Positions 8,565-16,642 of a DNA stretch of 56,466 nucleotides are shown piece after piece. The translations under genes were made by a program, and so were the position numbers. The notes under the pieces were generated by a model. That model did no database searches. It was not told the origin of the DNA and saw only the letters and a list, made by a program, of their open reading frames with translations. Each line of letters starts with the position of its first letter. Positions within the stretch are counted from its first letter, which is position 1. Source of the DNA: Arthrobacter pascens (GTDB lineage: Bacteria > Actinomycetota > Actinomycetes > Actinomycetales > Micrococcaceae); contig NZ_JAFHKT010000108.1 of NCBI RefSeq assembly GCF_017052465.1, positions 1 to 56,466 of the forward strand, given 5' to 3'.

Positions 8565-9449
8565 TTAGTTCAAGGCAATGACCAGCATTTGGGTGGTGCC
8601 GGGGATGCAGGTCTGCAGGACCGCCCGCGGGAATCCGCCGAATACGGCCGCAACATCGTTCGTTGTGCCGCCATTGGGTACCTGGCTGCGGGCCGCCACG
8701 GTATAGGATCCGTAGCCCGCGAGGTCCACCCGCTCGCCGACCTGGATTCCGGAGAAACGGGCCCAGCCGCCGCAGAAGTCGTGTTCCGTGATGAAGAGCG
8801 AGTAGCCGTCGGTCGGTGTGAAATGGATTGGCCCGATGCACCGGTCCACCATGTCCTGGCCTCCCGCGCCCGCCACGTAAATGGTTCGGACGAGCGGTGC
8901 CGGCGGCGGAGCGGGGGCGGCAGCGGGTGCCGGAGCGGGAACGGGAACTGGAGCGGGAGCCTTCACTGCGGAGGCCGGCACGGGCGCTGCAGCCTTCACT
9001 GCAGGCGCCGGTGCAGGTGCCGGTGCGGGGGCCGCAGCCTTGACTGCTGCCGGTGCGGGTGCCGCGGGCGCGGACCGTGCCTTCGCAGCCGGCGCCTTGG
9101 CTGTCGCGGCTGCGGCAGCCGGCTTCTTTGCGGGCGGTGCCTTGGCTGCCGGCGCCTTGGCTGCGGGTACTGAGGAGACGGGTGCTGACGCGGCCTTGTC
9201 CGTCACGGATCCTGGCAAGCCGGACCACGGAATGGCGTCGTCCCTGGCGGGGGCCGATATCACCTGGCTTGCCGCCGCGGGGGAGTCGTGGGCCGGAGCC
9301 GCGGACCACATGGGTGTCGCGGCGCTCAGCACCATGACCCCTGCGAGCACGAGTGCCCTGATGTCGAATCCCGTGGGCAGTGTTCCCGGCTGCGGCCCGA
9401 AAAGATAGACCGCTCCGCGGTGCCGGCTGGCTGTTTCCTGCTGATCCAT
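8565..9449 (-). CDS. Surface protein with Ala/Pro/Lys linker and sortase-like domain
   Basis: 294 residues. A TM or signal-anchor helix lies at about 30-50. A low-complexity Ala/Pro/Lys linker covers roughly 90-185 (repeats of PAAKAP, KAAAPAPAP) and would span the cell wall. The C-terminal domain (about 188-294) resembles the end of a class E/F sortase: EHDFCGGWARFSGIQVGERV places a His at 223, and LQTCIP places a Cys at 281. The arginine usually found about eight residues after the Cys is absent (MLVIAL there), so the domain may be inactive or catalytically unusual. ATG at 9449, weak AGGGTC upstream. The family call is tentative. Confidence 0.6.
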   Translation of the reverse strand: MDQQETASRHRGAVYLFGPQPGTLPTGFDIRALVLAGVMVLSAATPMWSAAPAHDSPAAASQVISAPARDDAIPWSGLPGSVTDKAASAPVSSVPAAKAPAAKAPPAKKPAAAAATAKAPAAKARSAPAAPAPAAVKAAAPAPAPAPAPAVKAAAPVPASAVKAPAPVPVPAPAPAAAPAPPPAPLVRTIYVAGAGGQDMVDRCIGPIHFTPTDGYSLFITEHDFCGGWARFSGIQVGERVDLAGYGSYTVAARSQVPNGGTTNDVAAVFGGFPRAVLQTCIPGTTQMLVIALN

Positions 9450-9745
9450 GGCTGACCCTGAACCGTCGCGCGGCCGGCAGAATCTGCCGTCGCTTGCTGG
9501 GCGGTCAGGCGCAGAGACGGAGGCGCCCGCGCCGAATGGCGGGACCCCTTTTCGTTACGCTTGACCATTCAATTGAGAGAGGGACGCGCTCGCTAACGCG
9601 TCTGCCCAGCAGTGTTGAGTGTAGGAGGCGCGGTTCCGCGGCCGCACGGGTAGGCAATACCTGTCTTTCCCCGCAGCCCCTACTTGAATCCCGCAGGCCG
9701 CAACGCCACAGCGAATGTATGGGTGGCACGCTTGTTACTGGCGGG

Positions 9746-9751
9746 TAATAT
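9746..9751 (+). promoter_or_regulatory. -10 hexamer TAATAT, leaderless start
   Basis: TAATAT is followed by 7 nt and then the ATG at 9759. Confidence 0.5.
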
Positions 9752-9758
9752 ATGCGTT

Positions 9759-10304
9759 ATGCACCTGCTTCTGCGCACACTCCTGCCGCTGGTTACCTCC
9801 TCCAAGCGCCCGCCGCTCAGCATCTGGGAAGCGTCTTCCCTTCCCCTCCGCGTGCTTCCGGCCGATATCGACATCGCCATGCATGTGAACAACGGGATGT
9901 ATTTCTCGCTGATGGATCTCGGGCGTTTCGATCTAATGGTCCGCAGTGGCACTTGGGCGAAGATGCGCCGGCGGGGCTGGAGTCCGGTGGCTGCGGGCGA
10001 GACCATCACCTTCCGCCGCTCGCTGCAGCTGTGGCAGCGGTACACGATCGAGACCAGGATCATCGGACTGGATGCCAAGGCCATCTACTTTGAGCAGCGG
10101 ATGGTGGTGGACGGTGAAATCTACGCCCGCGCCTACATCGCCACCCGGCTGGTGAGCAAGGGGAGGCCCGTCAGCCAGGAAGAGATCATGGCAGAGTTCG
10201 GTGCGCCTCCGGCGGAACTGGAGCTTCCGGACTGGATCCACGAGTGGCGGGAAAACAACGCGCTACCCGGGACACGCCGGCCAGCCCCGCACGCCTGGGC
10301 CTGA
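9759..10304 (+). CDS. Hot-dog thioesterase (THEM6/4HBT-like)
   Basis: 181 residues of the acyl-CoA thioesterase superfamily. The motif ADIDIAMHVNNGMYFSLMDLGR (about residues 34-55) is the hallmark hot-dog helix region with catalytic Asp/Asn, followed by the strand ETITFRRSLQLWQRYTIETRI. It probably hydrolyses acyl-CoA or acyl-ACP thioesters; the natural acyl chain is unknown. The ATG at 9759 is preferred over the in-frame ATG at 9684 because homologous sequence begins there and TAATAT lies 7 nt upstream. Confidence 0.82.
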   Translation: MHLLLRTLLPLVTSSKRPPLSIWEASSLPLRVLPADIDIAMHVNNGMYFSLMDLGRFDLMVRSGTWAKMRRRGWSPVAAGETITFRRSLQLWQRYTIETRIIGLDAKAIYFEQRMVVDGEIYARAYIATRLVSKGRPVSQEEIMAEFGAPPAELELPDWIHEWRENNALPGTRRPAPHAWA

Positions 10305-10375
10305 ACGGAGGTATTCCCGGTGACGCGGGTAGCGAACAAAGAGCGCCCCGAAGGGACATCGGGTGCCGGCTCGCG

Positions 10376-10381
10376 TACCGT
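10376..10381 (+). promoter_or_regulatory. Promoter of thioredoxin, leaderless
   Basis: -10 TACCGT lies 6 nt before the ATG at 10388. A GGGACA at 10353-10358, 17 nt further upstream, is a plausible -35. Confidence 0.55.
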
Positions 10382-10387
10382 GGACAC

Positions 10388-10837
10388 ATGGCTACCGTAG
10401 ACATTACAGGTGAACAGTTCGCATCTACCGTCGAGAACAACGACATTGTCCTCGTTGATTTCTGGGCCGAATGGTGTGGTCCCTGCAAGCAGTTTGGACC
10501 CACATATTCCGCAGTTTCCGAAAAGCACAGCGACGTCGTCTTCGCCAAGGTGGACACGGAAGCTGAGCAGCAGCTGGCCGCGGAGGCCGGCATCACGTCG
10601 ATCCCCACGCTCATGGCCTTCCGCGAAAAGGTGCTGGTCTTCTCCCAGCCCGGCGCGCTGAACGCCCCCCAGCTCGAGCAGGTGATCGACGCCGTCAAGG
10701 CGCTCGACATGGAGGAAGTCCACGCCCACGTGGCGCGCTCGCAGGCTGAGGCAGCCGCGGCCGCAGGCACCAGCACGGGCAACGGCACGGGCAAGGGCTC
10801 TGGCCCCCAGGACGGATCACAGATCCCGGACTTCTAA
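10388..10837 (+). CDS. trxA: Thioredoxin
   Basis: 149 residues. A canonical thioredoxin domain (1-110) has the redox motif WCGPC (C30, C33) and the cis-Pro loop SIPTLMAF. It reduces protein disulfides in the cytoplasm. Unlike the usual 108-residue form it carries a C-terminal extension of about 35 residues rich in Ala, Gly, Thr and Asn (about 115-149), which looks disordered. No thioredoxin reductase adjoins it. A leaderless start at 10388 is supported by TACCGT 6 nt upstream. Confidence 0.95.
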   Translation: MATVDITGEQFASTVENNDIVLVDFWAEWCGPCKQFGPTYSAVSEKHSDVVFAKVDTEAEQQLAAEAGITSIPTLMAFREKVLVFSQPGALNAPQLEQVIDAVKALDMEEVHAHVARSQAEAAAAAGTSTGNGTGKGSGPQDGSQIPDF

Positions 10838-10846
10838 GCCCCCAAA

Positions 10847-10918
10847 GCACAAACGCGGGGTCATTCCGCGCCCAGGAACTTCGGTTCCGGGCGCGGCGTG
10901 ACCCCGCGTTTCTTGTGC
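10847..10918. terminator. Bidirectional terminator
   Basis: A long two-part hairpin. The outer arms GCACAAACGCGGGGTCA (10847-10863) and the complementary segment to 10918 pair almost fully. The inner arms CCGCGCCC and GGGCGCGG also pair, around GGAA/TTCC. It separates the convergent thioredoxin and monooxygenase genes. Confidence 0.75.
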
Positions 10919-10927
10919 TGGTACGGA

Positions 10928-11206
10928 CTACAGGCGTTCGATCCTGACGGGCTCGGCGAGCAGCGCGCTGAGCGACTCGTTCAGGTCCTGCAGCGCGGTG
11001 CCCTTGGAGTGCTTGTCGAGGTCTTCCTGGGACGCCCACCGCTCAGTCAGGACCAGCTTCTCTTCGGTGGCTTCGGTGAGCTCGTAGCGGATGCAGCCGG
11101 GCTCGTTGACTACCTCGTCAATAGCGATTTCCAGGGCGAGCTTCACGCGGAAGAATTCGCCGTCGTTGGGGATGAACGTTGCCTGCAGGTCGATGGGTGC
11201 ACTCAT
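10928..11206 (-). CDS. Antibiotic biosynthesis monooxygenase-type (ABM) protein
   Basis: A 92-residue dimeric alpha-beta-barrel protein of the ABM/YgiN superfamily. Recognisable features are EPGCIRYELTEATEEKLVLTERW (about 36-58) and the following helix SQEDLDKHSKGTALQDL. Relatives oxidise quinols or aromatic substrates without cofactors, or protect against quinone stress. The substrate is unknown. The ATG at 11206 lies 7 nt after TATTGT on the minus strand, so a leaderless start is likely. Confidence 0.82.
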   Translation of the reverse strand: MSAPIDLQATFIPNDGEFFRVKLALEIAIDEVVNEPGCIRYELTEATEEKLVLTERWASQEDLDKHSKGTALQDLNESLSALLAEPVRIERL

Positions 11207-11213
11207 GGCTTTC

Positions 11214-11219
11214 ACAATA
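11214..11219 (-). promoter_or_regulatory. -10 hexamer TATTGT, leaderless start
   Basis: TATTGT on the minus strand, 7 nt before the ATG at 11206. Confidence 0.5.
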
Positions 11220-11297
11220 CCGGCCACCGCCGGCGCTCCCGGACCTGTTGACGCCGAACAGCCGACTGTTGCGCTTCTTTTGCCGCGGGCCAGTTGG

Positions 11298-11303
11298 TAG
11301 CGT
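11298..11303 (+). promoter_or_regulatory. -10 hexamer TAGCGT, leaderless start
   Basis: TAGCGT lies 6 nt before the ATG at 11310. Confidence 0.45.
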
Positions 11304-11309
11304 GCCATC

Positions 11310-12986
11310 ATGCGCGCTTACACAGCCGGGGACACTGACGTCCCGCTGCTTGATGAAACCATCGGCCGGAATTTCGAGCGGATCGTGGGGCAGTTCCCCT
11401 TCCACGACGCGCTGATCGAGGCGGCCGCGGTGCCCGGTGCGGACGCCCGGCGCTGGAGCTACACCAAGCTGAACGACGACGTCGACCGCCTCGCCCGCGC
11501 GCTTCTCGCGCTGGGGGTCGCGAAGGGGGATCGGATCGGAATCTGGAGCCCCAACTGCGCCGAGTGGACCATTCTGCAGTATGCGACGGCCAAGATCGGG
11601 GCGATCCTTGTCAATGTGAACCCCGCTTACCGCAGCCACGAGCTGGCATTCGTGGTCAAACAGAGCGGCATGCGCATGCTCGTCACAGCGCCCGCGGACC
11701 GGAACAGCGACTACGTGGGCTTGGCGCGGCAGGCCCTCGGCGAATGTCCGGAGCTGCGCGAGCTGGTGTTCCTGCCGGACTTTGAATCCGAGGGGCTCGA
11801 CGGCGGCGTCCCCCAAAGTGAGCAGGAACTGACGTACGCGGAACTGCTCAAGCGGGCGGACGCCGTCGGGCATTCCGGGCTGAAGGCGCGCATGGCCGAA
11901 CTGGACCCGCACGACTCCGTCAACCTGCAGTACACCTCTGGCACCACGGGCTTCCCGAAGGGCGCCACCCTGACGCACCACAACATCCTCAACAACGGCT
12001 TTTCCATTGGCGAGCTGCTGCGCTACACGGAGCATGACCGCGTGGTGATCCCGGTGCCGTTCTACCACTGCTTCGGCATGGTGATCGGGAACCTGAATGC
12101 ACTCAGCCACGGTGCGGCCACCATCATCCCGGGACGCAGCTTCACGCCGGCCGCGGCCCTGGAAGCGGTGCAGGACTTCGGCGGGACGTCGCTCTACGGT
12201 GTCCCCACGATGTTCATCGCAGAGCTCGCGCTTCCGGACTTCGCTTCCTATGACCTGTCCACCCTGCGCACCGGCGTCATGGCCGGCTCGCTGTGTCCCA
12301 TCGAGGTGATGAAGCGGGTCATCTCGGAGATGAACATGCGGGACGTGGCCATCTGCTACGGCATGACCGAGACCTCGCCGGTGTCCACCATGACCCGCGA
12401 CGGGGACACCCTCGAGCACCGCACCCAGACCGTGGGGCGCACCATGCCGCGGCTGGAGAGCCAGGTGGTGGACCCCGCCACGGGGGACGTGCTGGAGCGC
12501 GGGGAGATCGGCGAACTGTGCACCCGCGGCTATGCCGTCATGAAGGGATACTGGGGCCAGCCGGACAAGACGGCCGAAGCCATCGACGCCGAGGGGTGGA
12601 TGCACACCGGAGACCTGGCCCGGATGGACGACGAGGGTTACGTCGTGATCGAAGGCCGGATCAAGGACATGGTGATCCGCGGCGGGGAGAACATCTACCC
12701 GCGCGAGATCGAGGAGTTCCTCTACACGCACCCCGCAGTCCAGGACGTGCAGGTGATCGGCGTGCCGGACGCCGTCTACGGCGAGGAACTCATGGCCTGC
12801 ATCATCCTCAATCCGGGGGCCGGGCCGCTGGACGCCGCCGCCGTGGCCGACTACTGCCGGGGGAAGCTTGCGCACTACAAGATCCCGAAGTACGTGGACG
12901 TCCGTGAGAGCTTCCCCATGACAGTTTCGGGCAAGGTCCGCAAGGTCGAGATGCGCGAGGAAGCAGTGGCCCGGCTGGGCCTCTGA
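11310..12986 (+). CDS. AMP-binding acyl-CoA synthetase (FadD-like)
   Basis: A 558-residue adenylate-forming enzyme that activates a carboxylic acid with ATP and joins it to CoA. The P loop [11 protein letters not shown] is at 208-218. The acyl-pocket region is GVMAGSLCP, the A5 motif is YGMTETSP, and the A7/A8 motifs are [14 protein letters not shown] and [16 protein letters not shown]. The catalytic Lys is K542 in VSGKVRK. The sequence resembles medium- and long-chain fatty-acid ligases of the FadD/AlkK type. It is a single gene, divergent from the ABM gene, with a leaderless start. Confidence 0.9.
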   Translation: MRAYTAGDTDVPLLDETIGRNFERIVGQFPFHDALIEAAAVPGADARRWSYTKLNDDVDRLARALLALGVAKGDRIGIWSPNCAEWTILQYATAKIGAILVNVNPAYRSHELAFVVKQSGMRMLVTAPADRNSDYVGLARQALGECPELRELVFLPDFESEGLDGGVPQSEQELTYAELLKRADAVGHSGLKARMAELDPHDSVNLQYTSGTTGFPKGATLTHHNILNNGFSIGELLRYTEHDRVVIPVPFYHCFGMVIGNLNALSHGAATIIPGRSFTPAAALEAVQDFGGTSLYGVPTMFIAELALPDFASYDLSTLRTGVMAGSLCPIEVMKRVISEMNMRDVAICYGMTETSPVSTMTRDGDTLEHRTQTVGRTMPRLESQVVDPATGDVLERGEIGELCTRGYAVMKGYWGQPDKTAEAIDAEGWMHTGDLARMDDEGYVVIEGRIKDMVIRGGENIYPREIEEFLYTHPAVQDVQVIGVPDAVYGEELMACIILNPGAGPLDAAAVADYCRGKLAHYKIPKYVDVRESFPMTVSGKVRKVEMREEAVARLGL

Positions 12987-12991
12987 CATCA

Positions 12992-13050
12992 AGGGGCCTC
13001 AACTGTCCGTTCGCGCAGTGCCCTTGGCGGTCGAAGCGCGAACGGGCACT
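12992..13050. repeat. Short dispersed intergenic element with inverted arms
   Basis: GGGGCCTCAACTGTCCGTTC and the next four bases GCGC run to 13016. The arm CCGTTCGCGC (13007-13016) pairs with GCGCGAACGG (13036-13045). A close copy of the first part occurs at 14973-14996. The element lies between convergent genes and may act in termination or be a REP-like repeat. Confidence 0.45.
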
Positions 13051-13069
13051 TACGGCCCGGCTCCTAGTG

Positions 13070-13882
13070 TTAGTTCGTGTTCCGGCTGATCGCCCGGATT
13101 CCGACTACCAGTCCGACGGCGGCCGTCACCACTGCGGCGAGCAGCCCGTACAGCGTGTCAACGCCGACGGCGCCCGCGAAGAGTTCGCGCTCGGCGTTGA
13201 CCAGGTAGGTGAGCGGGTTGAAGAGGCTGGCCACCTTCATCCATTCCGGGCCCGCCTCGATGGGCAGCATGATGCCGGACAGGATCATCAGCGGGAACAG
13301 CAGGGTCTGCTGCACGCCCCAGAAAATCCATTCCTTGTTCTGCGACACCAGCGCCAGCGAGTATGACAGTGCTCCGAGCCCGATGCCGAAGATCCCCAGG
13401 ATGATGAGCCCGAAGAGGACATGCAGCGGGTGGAGGACGAAGCCGAACGGAATGCACACCACGGATATCAGCAGGCCCTGCACCACGAGCGGAGCCCACT
13501 CCTTCAGTGCCCGCCCGATCATCAGCGACGAGCGGGACAGGGGTGTGGCCAGGATCCGCTCGTAGGAGCCGGTCATCAGCTCGTACTGCAGGTTGGACCC
13601 GGTCATGGACGTGCCGAACAGCGCGATCATGACGACGACGCCGGGTAGGAACCACTGCAGCGTGGACTGGCCGCCGAACGCCGGGGCTCCCACGGCCGAA
13701 CCGAGCAGGGGCCCGAAAAGACCCAGGAACACCAGCGGCTGGAGGAGCGAGAACACGAGGGAGAACGGGTCCCGCAGCGGCAGCAGCATTTCCCGCCAGA
13801 ACACATACCAGGTGTCCCGCAGTACCCGGTCCAGCCCCGGTTTCTGTTCGGCCTGCTCCACCCGTGTGTTTGCCATGCGCAT
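13070..13882 (-). CDS. ABC-2 type exporter permease (DrrB-like)
   Basis: 270 residues with six hydrophobic segments and the ABC2_membrane pattern: an N-terminal cytoplasmic part with WREMLLPLRDP, then FLPGVVVMIALFGTS, and the late motif NPLTYLVNAER. It forms the channel half of a DrrAB-type multidrug or lipid exporter with the upstream ATPase. The ATPase TGA and this ATG overlap (TGATG at 13884-13880), so translation is coupled; a GTG at 13885 is an alternative start. Substrate unknown. Confidence 0.88.
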   Translation of the reverse strand: MRMANTRVEQAEQKPGLDRVLRDTWYVFWREMLLPLRDPFSLVFSLLQPLVFLGLFGPLLGSAVGAPAFGGQSTLQWFLPGVVVMIALFGTSMTGSNLQYELMTGSYERILATPLSRSSLMIGRALKEWAPLVVQGLLISVVCIPFGFVLHPLHVLFGLIILGIFGIGLGALSYSLALVSQNKEWIFWGVQQTLLFPLMILSGIMLPIEAGPEWMKVASLFNPLTYLVNAERELFAGAVGVDTLYGLLAAVVTAAVGLVVGIRAISRNTN

Positions 13883-14871
13883 CACACCTCAGCCCCTTCG
13901 CGGAGGCTGCGTCCGGTCAGTTCGAGAAACACGTCGTCCAGCGTCGGCGGTTTCAGTTCCAGGGACTGTGCGGGAGCGCCGGCGTCGTGCATCCTCCGCA
14001 GGAGCTCCGGCGCCAGCCGGGCACCATTGCTGAGCCGCAGCCGGAAACGGACGACGCCGTCGAACGCGTGTTCCTCCAGCTCGCCTTCGGCGGCGGCGCG
14101 CGCCAGCAGGCCGCGCACCTCGGCGGCGGAGGCCGCCGCGACTTCCACGGCCAGCAGGTCTCCGGCGAGGTCGGCCTTGAGCCGCGCGGCGGTGTTGTCC
14201 GCGATGATGGCTCCGTGGTCGATGACGATGACGCGTTCTGACATGGAATCCGCCTCGTCCATGTAATGGGTCGTCAGGACGATGGTGGTCCCGTGCTCGG
14301 CCCGCATGCGCATGATGTGCTCCCAAAGGTTCGCGCGGTTCTGGGGGTCCATGCCGGTGGACGGCTCGTCAAGGAACAGCAGCCGGGGCGAATGCATCAG
14401 GCCGAGCGCCACGTCCATCCGGCGCCGCTGGCCGCCGGAGAGCTTGATGACCGTGCGTTTTGCAAGGTCTGCGAGGTCCAGGGACGTGAGCAGTTCCTTC
14501 GCCCGCGCCGTGGCGTCCGTGGTGTTCATCCCGTAGAAACGGCCCTGCATGATCATCTCGTCGATCACGCGGTAGCTGTGGCCGCCGCCGTTGCCCTGGC
14601 CGATGTAGCCGATCCGGGCCCGCACTCCTGCCGGGTCCGCCACGACGTCCAGCCCGGCCACCGTGGCTGATCCGGAGGTCGGCCTCAGCAGCGTGGTCAG
14701 CATGCGCAGCGTCGTGGACTTGCCGGCCCCGTTCGGGCCGAGGAAGGCCACGAGTTCGCCGGGGGCGACGTCGATGTCGACGCCCTTGACCGCCTCCACC
14801 GTGTCCTTTTTGACTGTGAAGTTCTTGGTGAGTTTCCGGGTATGAATCACTGGATGCTCCAAGGGTTCCAA
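13882..14871 (-). CDS. ABC exporter ATPase (DrrA-like)
   Basis: A 329-residue cytoplasmic ATP-binding subunit. Walker A GPNGAGKST is at 45-53, signature LSGGQRRR at 144-151, and Walker B LLFLDEP at 164-170. The following STGMDPQNRANLW is typical of daunorubicin-resistance ATPases, which also have the C-terminal DUF4162-like extension seen here (about 230-320, ending LDDVFLELTGRSLR). It drives export through the coupled permease. No specific regulator lies next to the pair. Confidence 0.92.
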   Translation of the reverse strand: MEPLEHPVIHTRKLTKNFTVKKDTVEAVKGVDIDVAPGELVAFLGPNGAGKSTTLRMLTTLLRPTSGSATVAGLDVVADPAGVRARIGYIGQGNGGGHSYRVIDEMIMQGRFYGMNTTDATARAKELLTSLDLADLAKRTVIKLSGGQRRRMDVALGLMHSPRLLFLDEPSTGMDPQNRANLWEHIMRMRAEHGTTIVLTTHYMDEADSMSERVIVIDHGAIIADNTAARLKADLAGDLLAVEVAAASAAEVRGLLARAAAEGELEEHAFDGVVRFRLRLSNGARLAPELLRRMHDAGAPAQSLELKPPTLDDVFLELTGRSLREGAEV

Positions 14872-14972
14872 AGCCCCGGCTGCTGGTGCCGGGCTCCCTG
14901 CCGCCCACGGTATACCCCGCCGGTCAGGGCGTCCACGGCGCGTACCCGGCTGCCGGCACCACGCCCTCAGCC

Positions 14973-14996
14973 GGGGGCTTAACTGTACGTTCGCGC
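14973..14996 (+). repeat. Second copy of dispersed element
   Basis: Reads GGGGCTTAACTGTACGTTCG followed by CGC, closely matching 12993-13016. The downstream inverted arm of the first copy is missing here. Confidence 0.4.
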
Positions 14997-15022
14997 TCGG
15001 GGGAGGCCGCTGGGAAGGGGGG

Positions 15023-16003
15023 CTAGTGCCTGCGGTGGTCCTGGATGGTCATGCGCGGCCCGAAGGTGGGTTTCCGGAAACCGCTGAGCCCGATCATCCG
15101 GACCACGCGCTGCCGGTGGCCCTTCCACGGTTCCAGCAGGGCCAACATTCCGGCGTCGTCGGTCCGCCGGCCGGTCAGCGCCGCGCCCACATCGGCCGCA
15201 AGATGGTAGTCACCGACCGCAATGGAGTCCGGGCAGCCATGTGTCCGTTGCACCACCTCGGCGGCGGTCCACACCCCGATGCCGGGGATGCTCTGCATCC
15301 TGGCGGCGGCCTCCACCGCCGGAAGCGCGGCCAGCCGTTCAAGCGCGACGGCGGAACGCAGCGCCCGCATGACGGTGGCCGACCGCTGAGGCCCCACGCC
15401 GGCCTTGTGCCACTCCCAGGACGGGATGCGAAGCCACTGCTCCGGCGTGGGCCGGACCAGCAGGCCGGCAGGCGCGACGGTCGAGGCAGCAGGGGCGGGC
15501 GTGCCCCAGCGGTACATGAGGTAGCGGAAGCCCCGCCTGGCCTCAATGACGGTGACCTTCTGCTCCAGGATGGTGGGCACCAGGGAGTCCACGATGCGCC
15601 CGGTTGAGGGCAGGCGGAGGGTGAGGTTCCGGCGTCGTGCTTCACGGACCAGCCGCGGGAGGGTTGAGTGGAATACGGGCTCGTCAAAGGCGGACCAGTC
15701 GTCGCCGGCACCCAACAGCCGGGGCACGAGGGACACGGCGGCGTCGGAGCCGGGACCCCAGGCCTGCACATCGACGTGCGGGTCCGGGCCCTGTTCGGCG
15801 CAGGTGAGGCGCAGCGTTACCGGGCCGTCCGGCGTCGTGAAAGCCATCCAGAGACCGTCCGGGCGCGAGGCGAACGAGGGATCGCCATTGCCGCGCATGA
15901 GTGTGCCCAGGGTCTGACGCAGGCTGTAGGGGCCGCCGGCATACCATCGCAAGGAGGCGTCGGCGGCAGCGGCAACGCTGGCGGGGACGTCCGTGATGGT
16001 CAT
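15023..16003 (-). CDS. AlkA-like DNA-3-methyladenine glycosylase
   Basis: 326 residues of the HhH-GPD base-excision glycosylase superfamily. It removes alkylated bases from DNA. The helix-hairpin-helix is IPGIGVWTAAE (239-249) and the likely catalytic Asp is D265 in VGDYHLAADVG. The N-terminal 130 residues match the beta domain of AlkA-type enzymes. The ATG at 16003 has no clear ribosome-binding site. Single gene; no alkylation-response regulator is adjacent. Confidence 0.87.
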   Translation of the reverse strand: MTITDVPASVAAAADASLRWYAGGPYSLRQTLGTLMRGNGDPSFASRPDGLWMAFTTPDGPVTLRLTCAEQGPDPHVDVQAWGPGSDAAVSLVPRLLGAGDDWSAFDEPVFHSTLPRLVREARRRNLTLRLPSTGRIVDSLVPTILEQKVTVIEARRGFRYLMYRWGTPAPAASTVAPAGLLVRPTPEQWLRIPSWEWHKAGVGPQRSATVMRALRSAVALERLAALPAVEAAARMQSIPGIGVWTAAEVVQRTHGCPDSIAVGDYHLAADVGAALTGRRTDDAGMLALLEPWKGHRQRVVRMIGLSGFRKPTFGPRMTIQDHRRH

Positions 16004-16153
16004 GGAATCATCGTCCCACGGACCGCTGACATGCCGGGGCGCCGTGCGCCGCTGGGCCAGCCCGCGGCCCCTTAACCCCCGCCGCGCGGAGGACTACAAT
16101 CCCAGGTGTGGCGCGGGGCGTCCGCGCCGCTCAGCCTAACCCAGGAGGGCACA

Positions 16154-16561
16154 ATGGCCGGCATAGTGCATTTCGAAATCCCCGCCGATGATCAGGGCAG
16201 GGCCACCGACTTCTACCGTGAAACATTCCAATGGACCATCAACGCCATGCCCGAGATGGATTACAACGTGGTGATCACCACGCCCAGCGACGAACAAACC
16301 GGGATGCCGAAGAGTCCAGGTGCCATCAACGGCGGACTGTTCGCCCGCGAAGGTGAACTGAAGACCCCCATCATCACGGTCGATGTCGAGGACATCGACG
16401 CAACGCTGGCACAGGTGGAGAAACTCGGCGGCTCCGTGGTCAAGCCGAAGGACGCCATCCCGGGAATGGGCTTCTACGCCTACTTCAAGGACACCGAGGG
16501 AAACGTTCTGGGGCTGTGGCAGAACCTCCCCGCCGGGACCGCCGAGGGAGCGGCCGGCTAA
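16154..16561 (+). CDS. VOC-family (glyoxalase-like) protein
   Basis: 135 residues with the vicinal-oxygen-chelate fold: IVHFEIPADDQGRATDFYRETFQW at the start, then GGLFAREGELKTPIITVDVEDIDATLAQVEKLGG, and a C-terminal MGFYAYFKDTEGNVLGLWQ. Metal-ligand positions H6, E/D near 103 and E/N near 119 are plausible, but the reaction cannot be told. The ATG at 16154 follows AGGAGGG, a strong ribosome-binding site. Confidence 0.85.
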   Translation: MAGIVHFEIPADDQGRATDFYRETFQWTINAMPEMDYNVVITTPSDEQTGMPKSPGAINGGLFAREGELKTPIITVDVEDIDATLAQVEKLGGSVVKPKDAIPGMGFYAYFKDTEGNVLGLWQNLPAGTAEGAAG

Positions 16562-16629
16562 GAAGGGAACGTATCCCTGAACGTGCGGCGCTCCGTGCCG
16601 CCCGGGACGCCGCTCTGCGGGCAAGACGG

Positions 16630-16635
16630 TAAGTT
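16630..16635 (+). promoter_or_regulatory. -10 hexamer TAAGTT, leaderless start
   Basis: TAAGTT is followed by 7 nt and the ATG of the cystathionine beta-synthase gene at 16643. Confidence 0.5.
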
Positions 16636-16642
16636 TGTACCC

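Noticed and set aside
11118..12992. Long antisense frame opposite the acyl-CoA synthetase gene
   Set aside because: Composition is His/Arg/Gly-rich as expected of an antisense shadow; the sense gene has full catalytic motifs.
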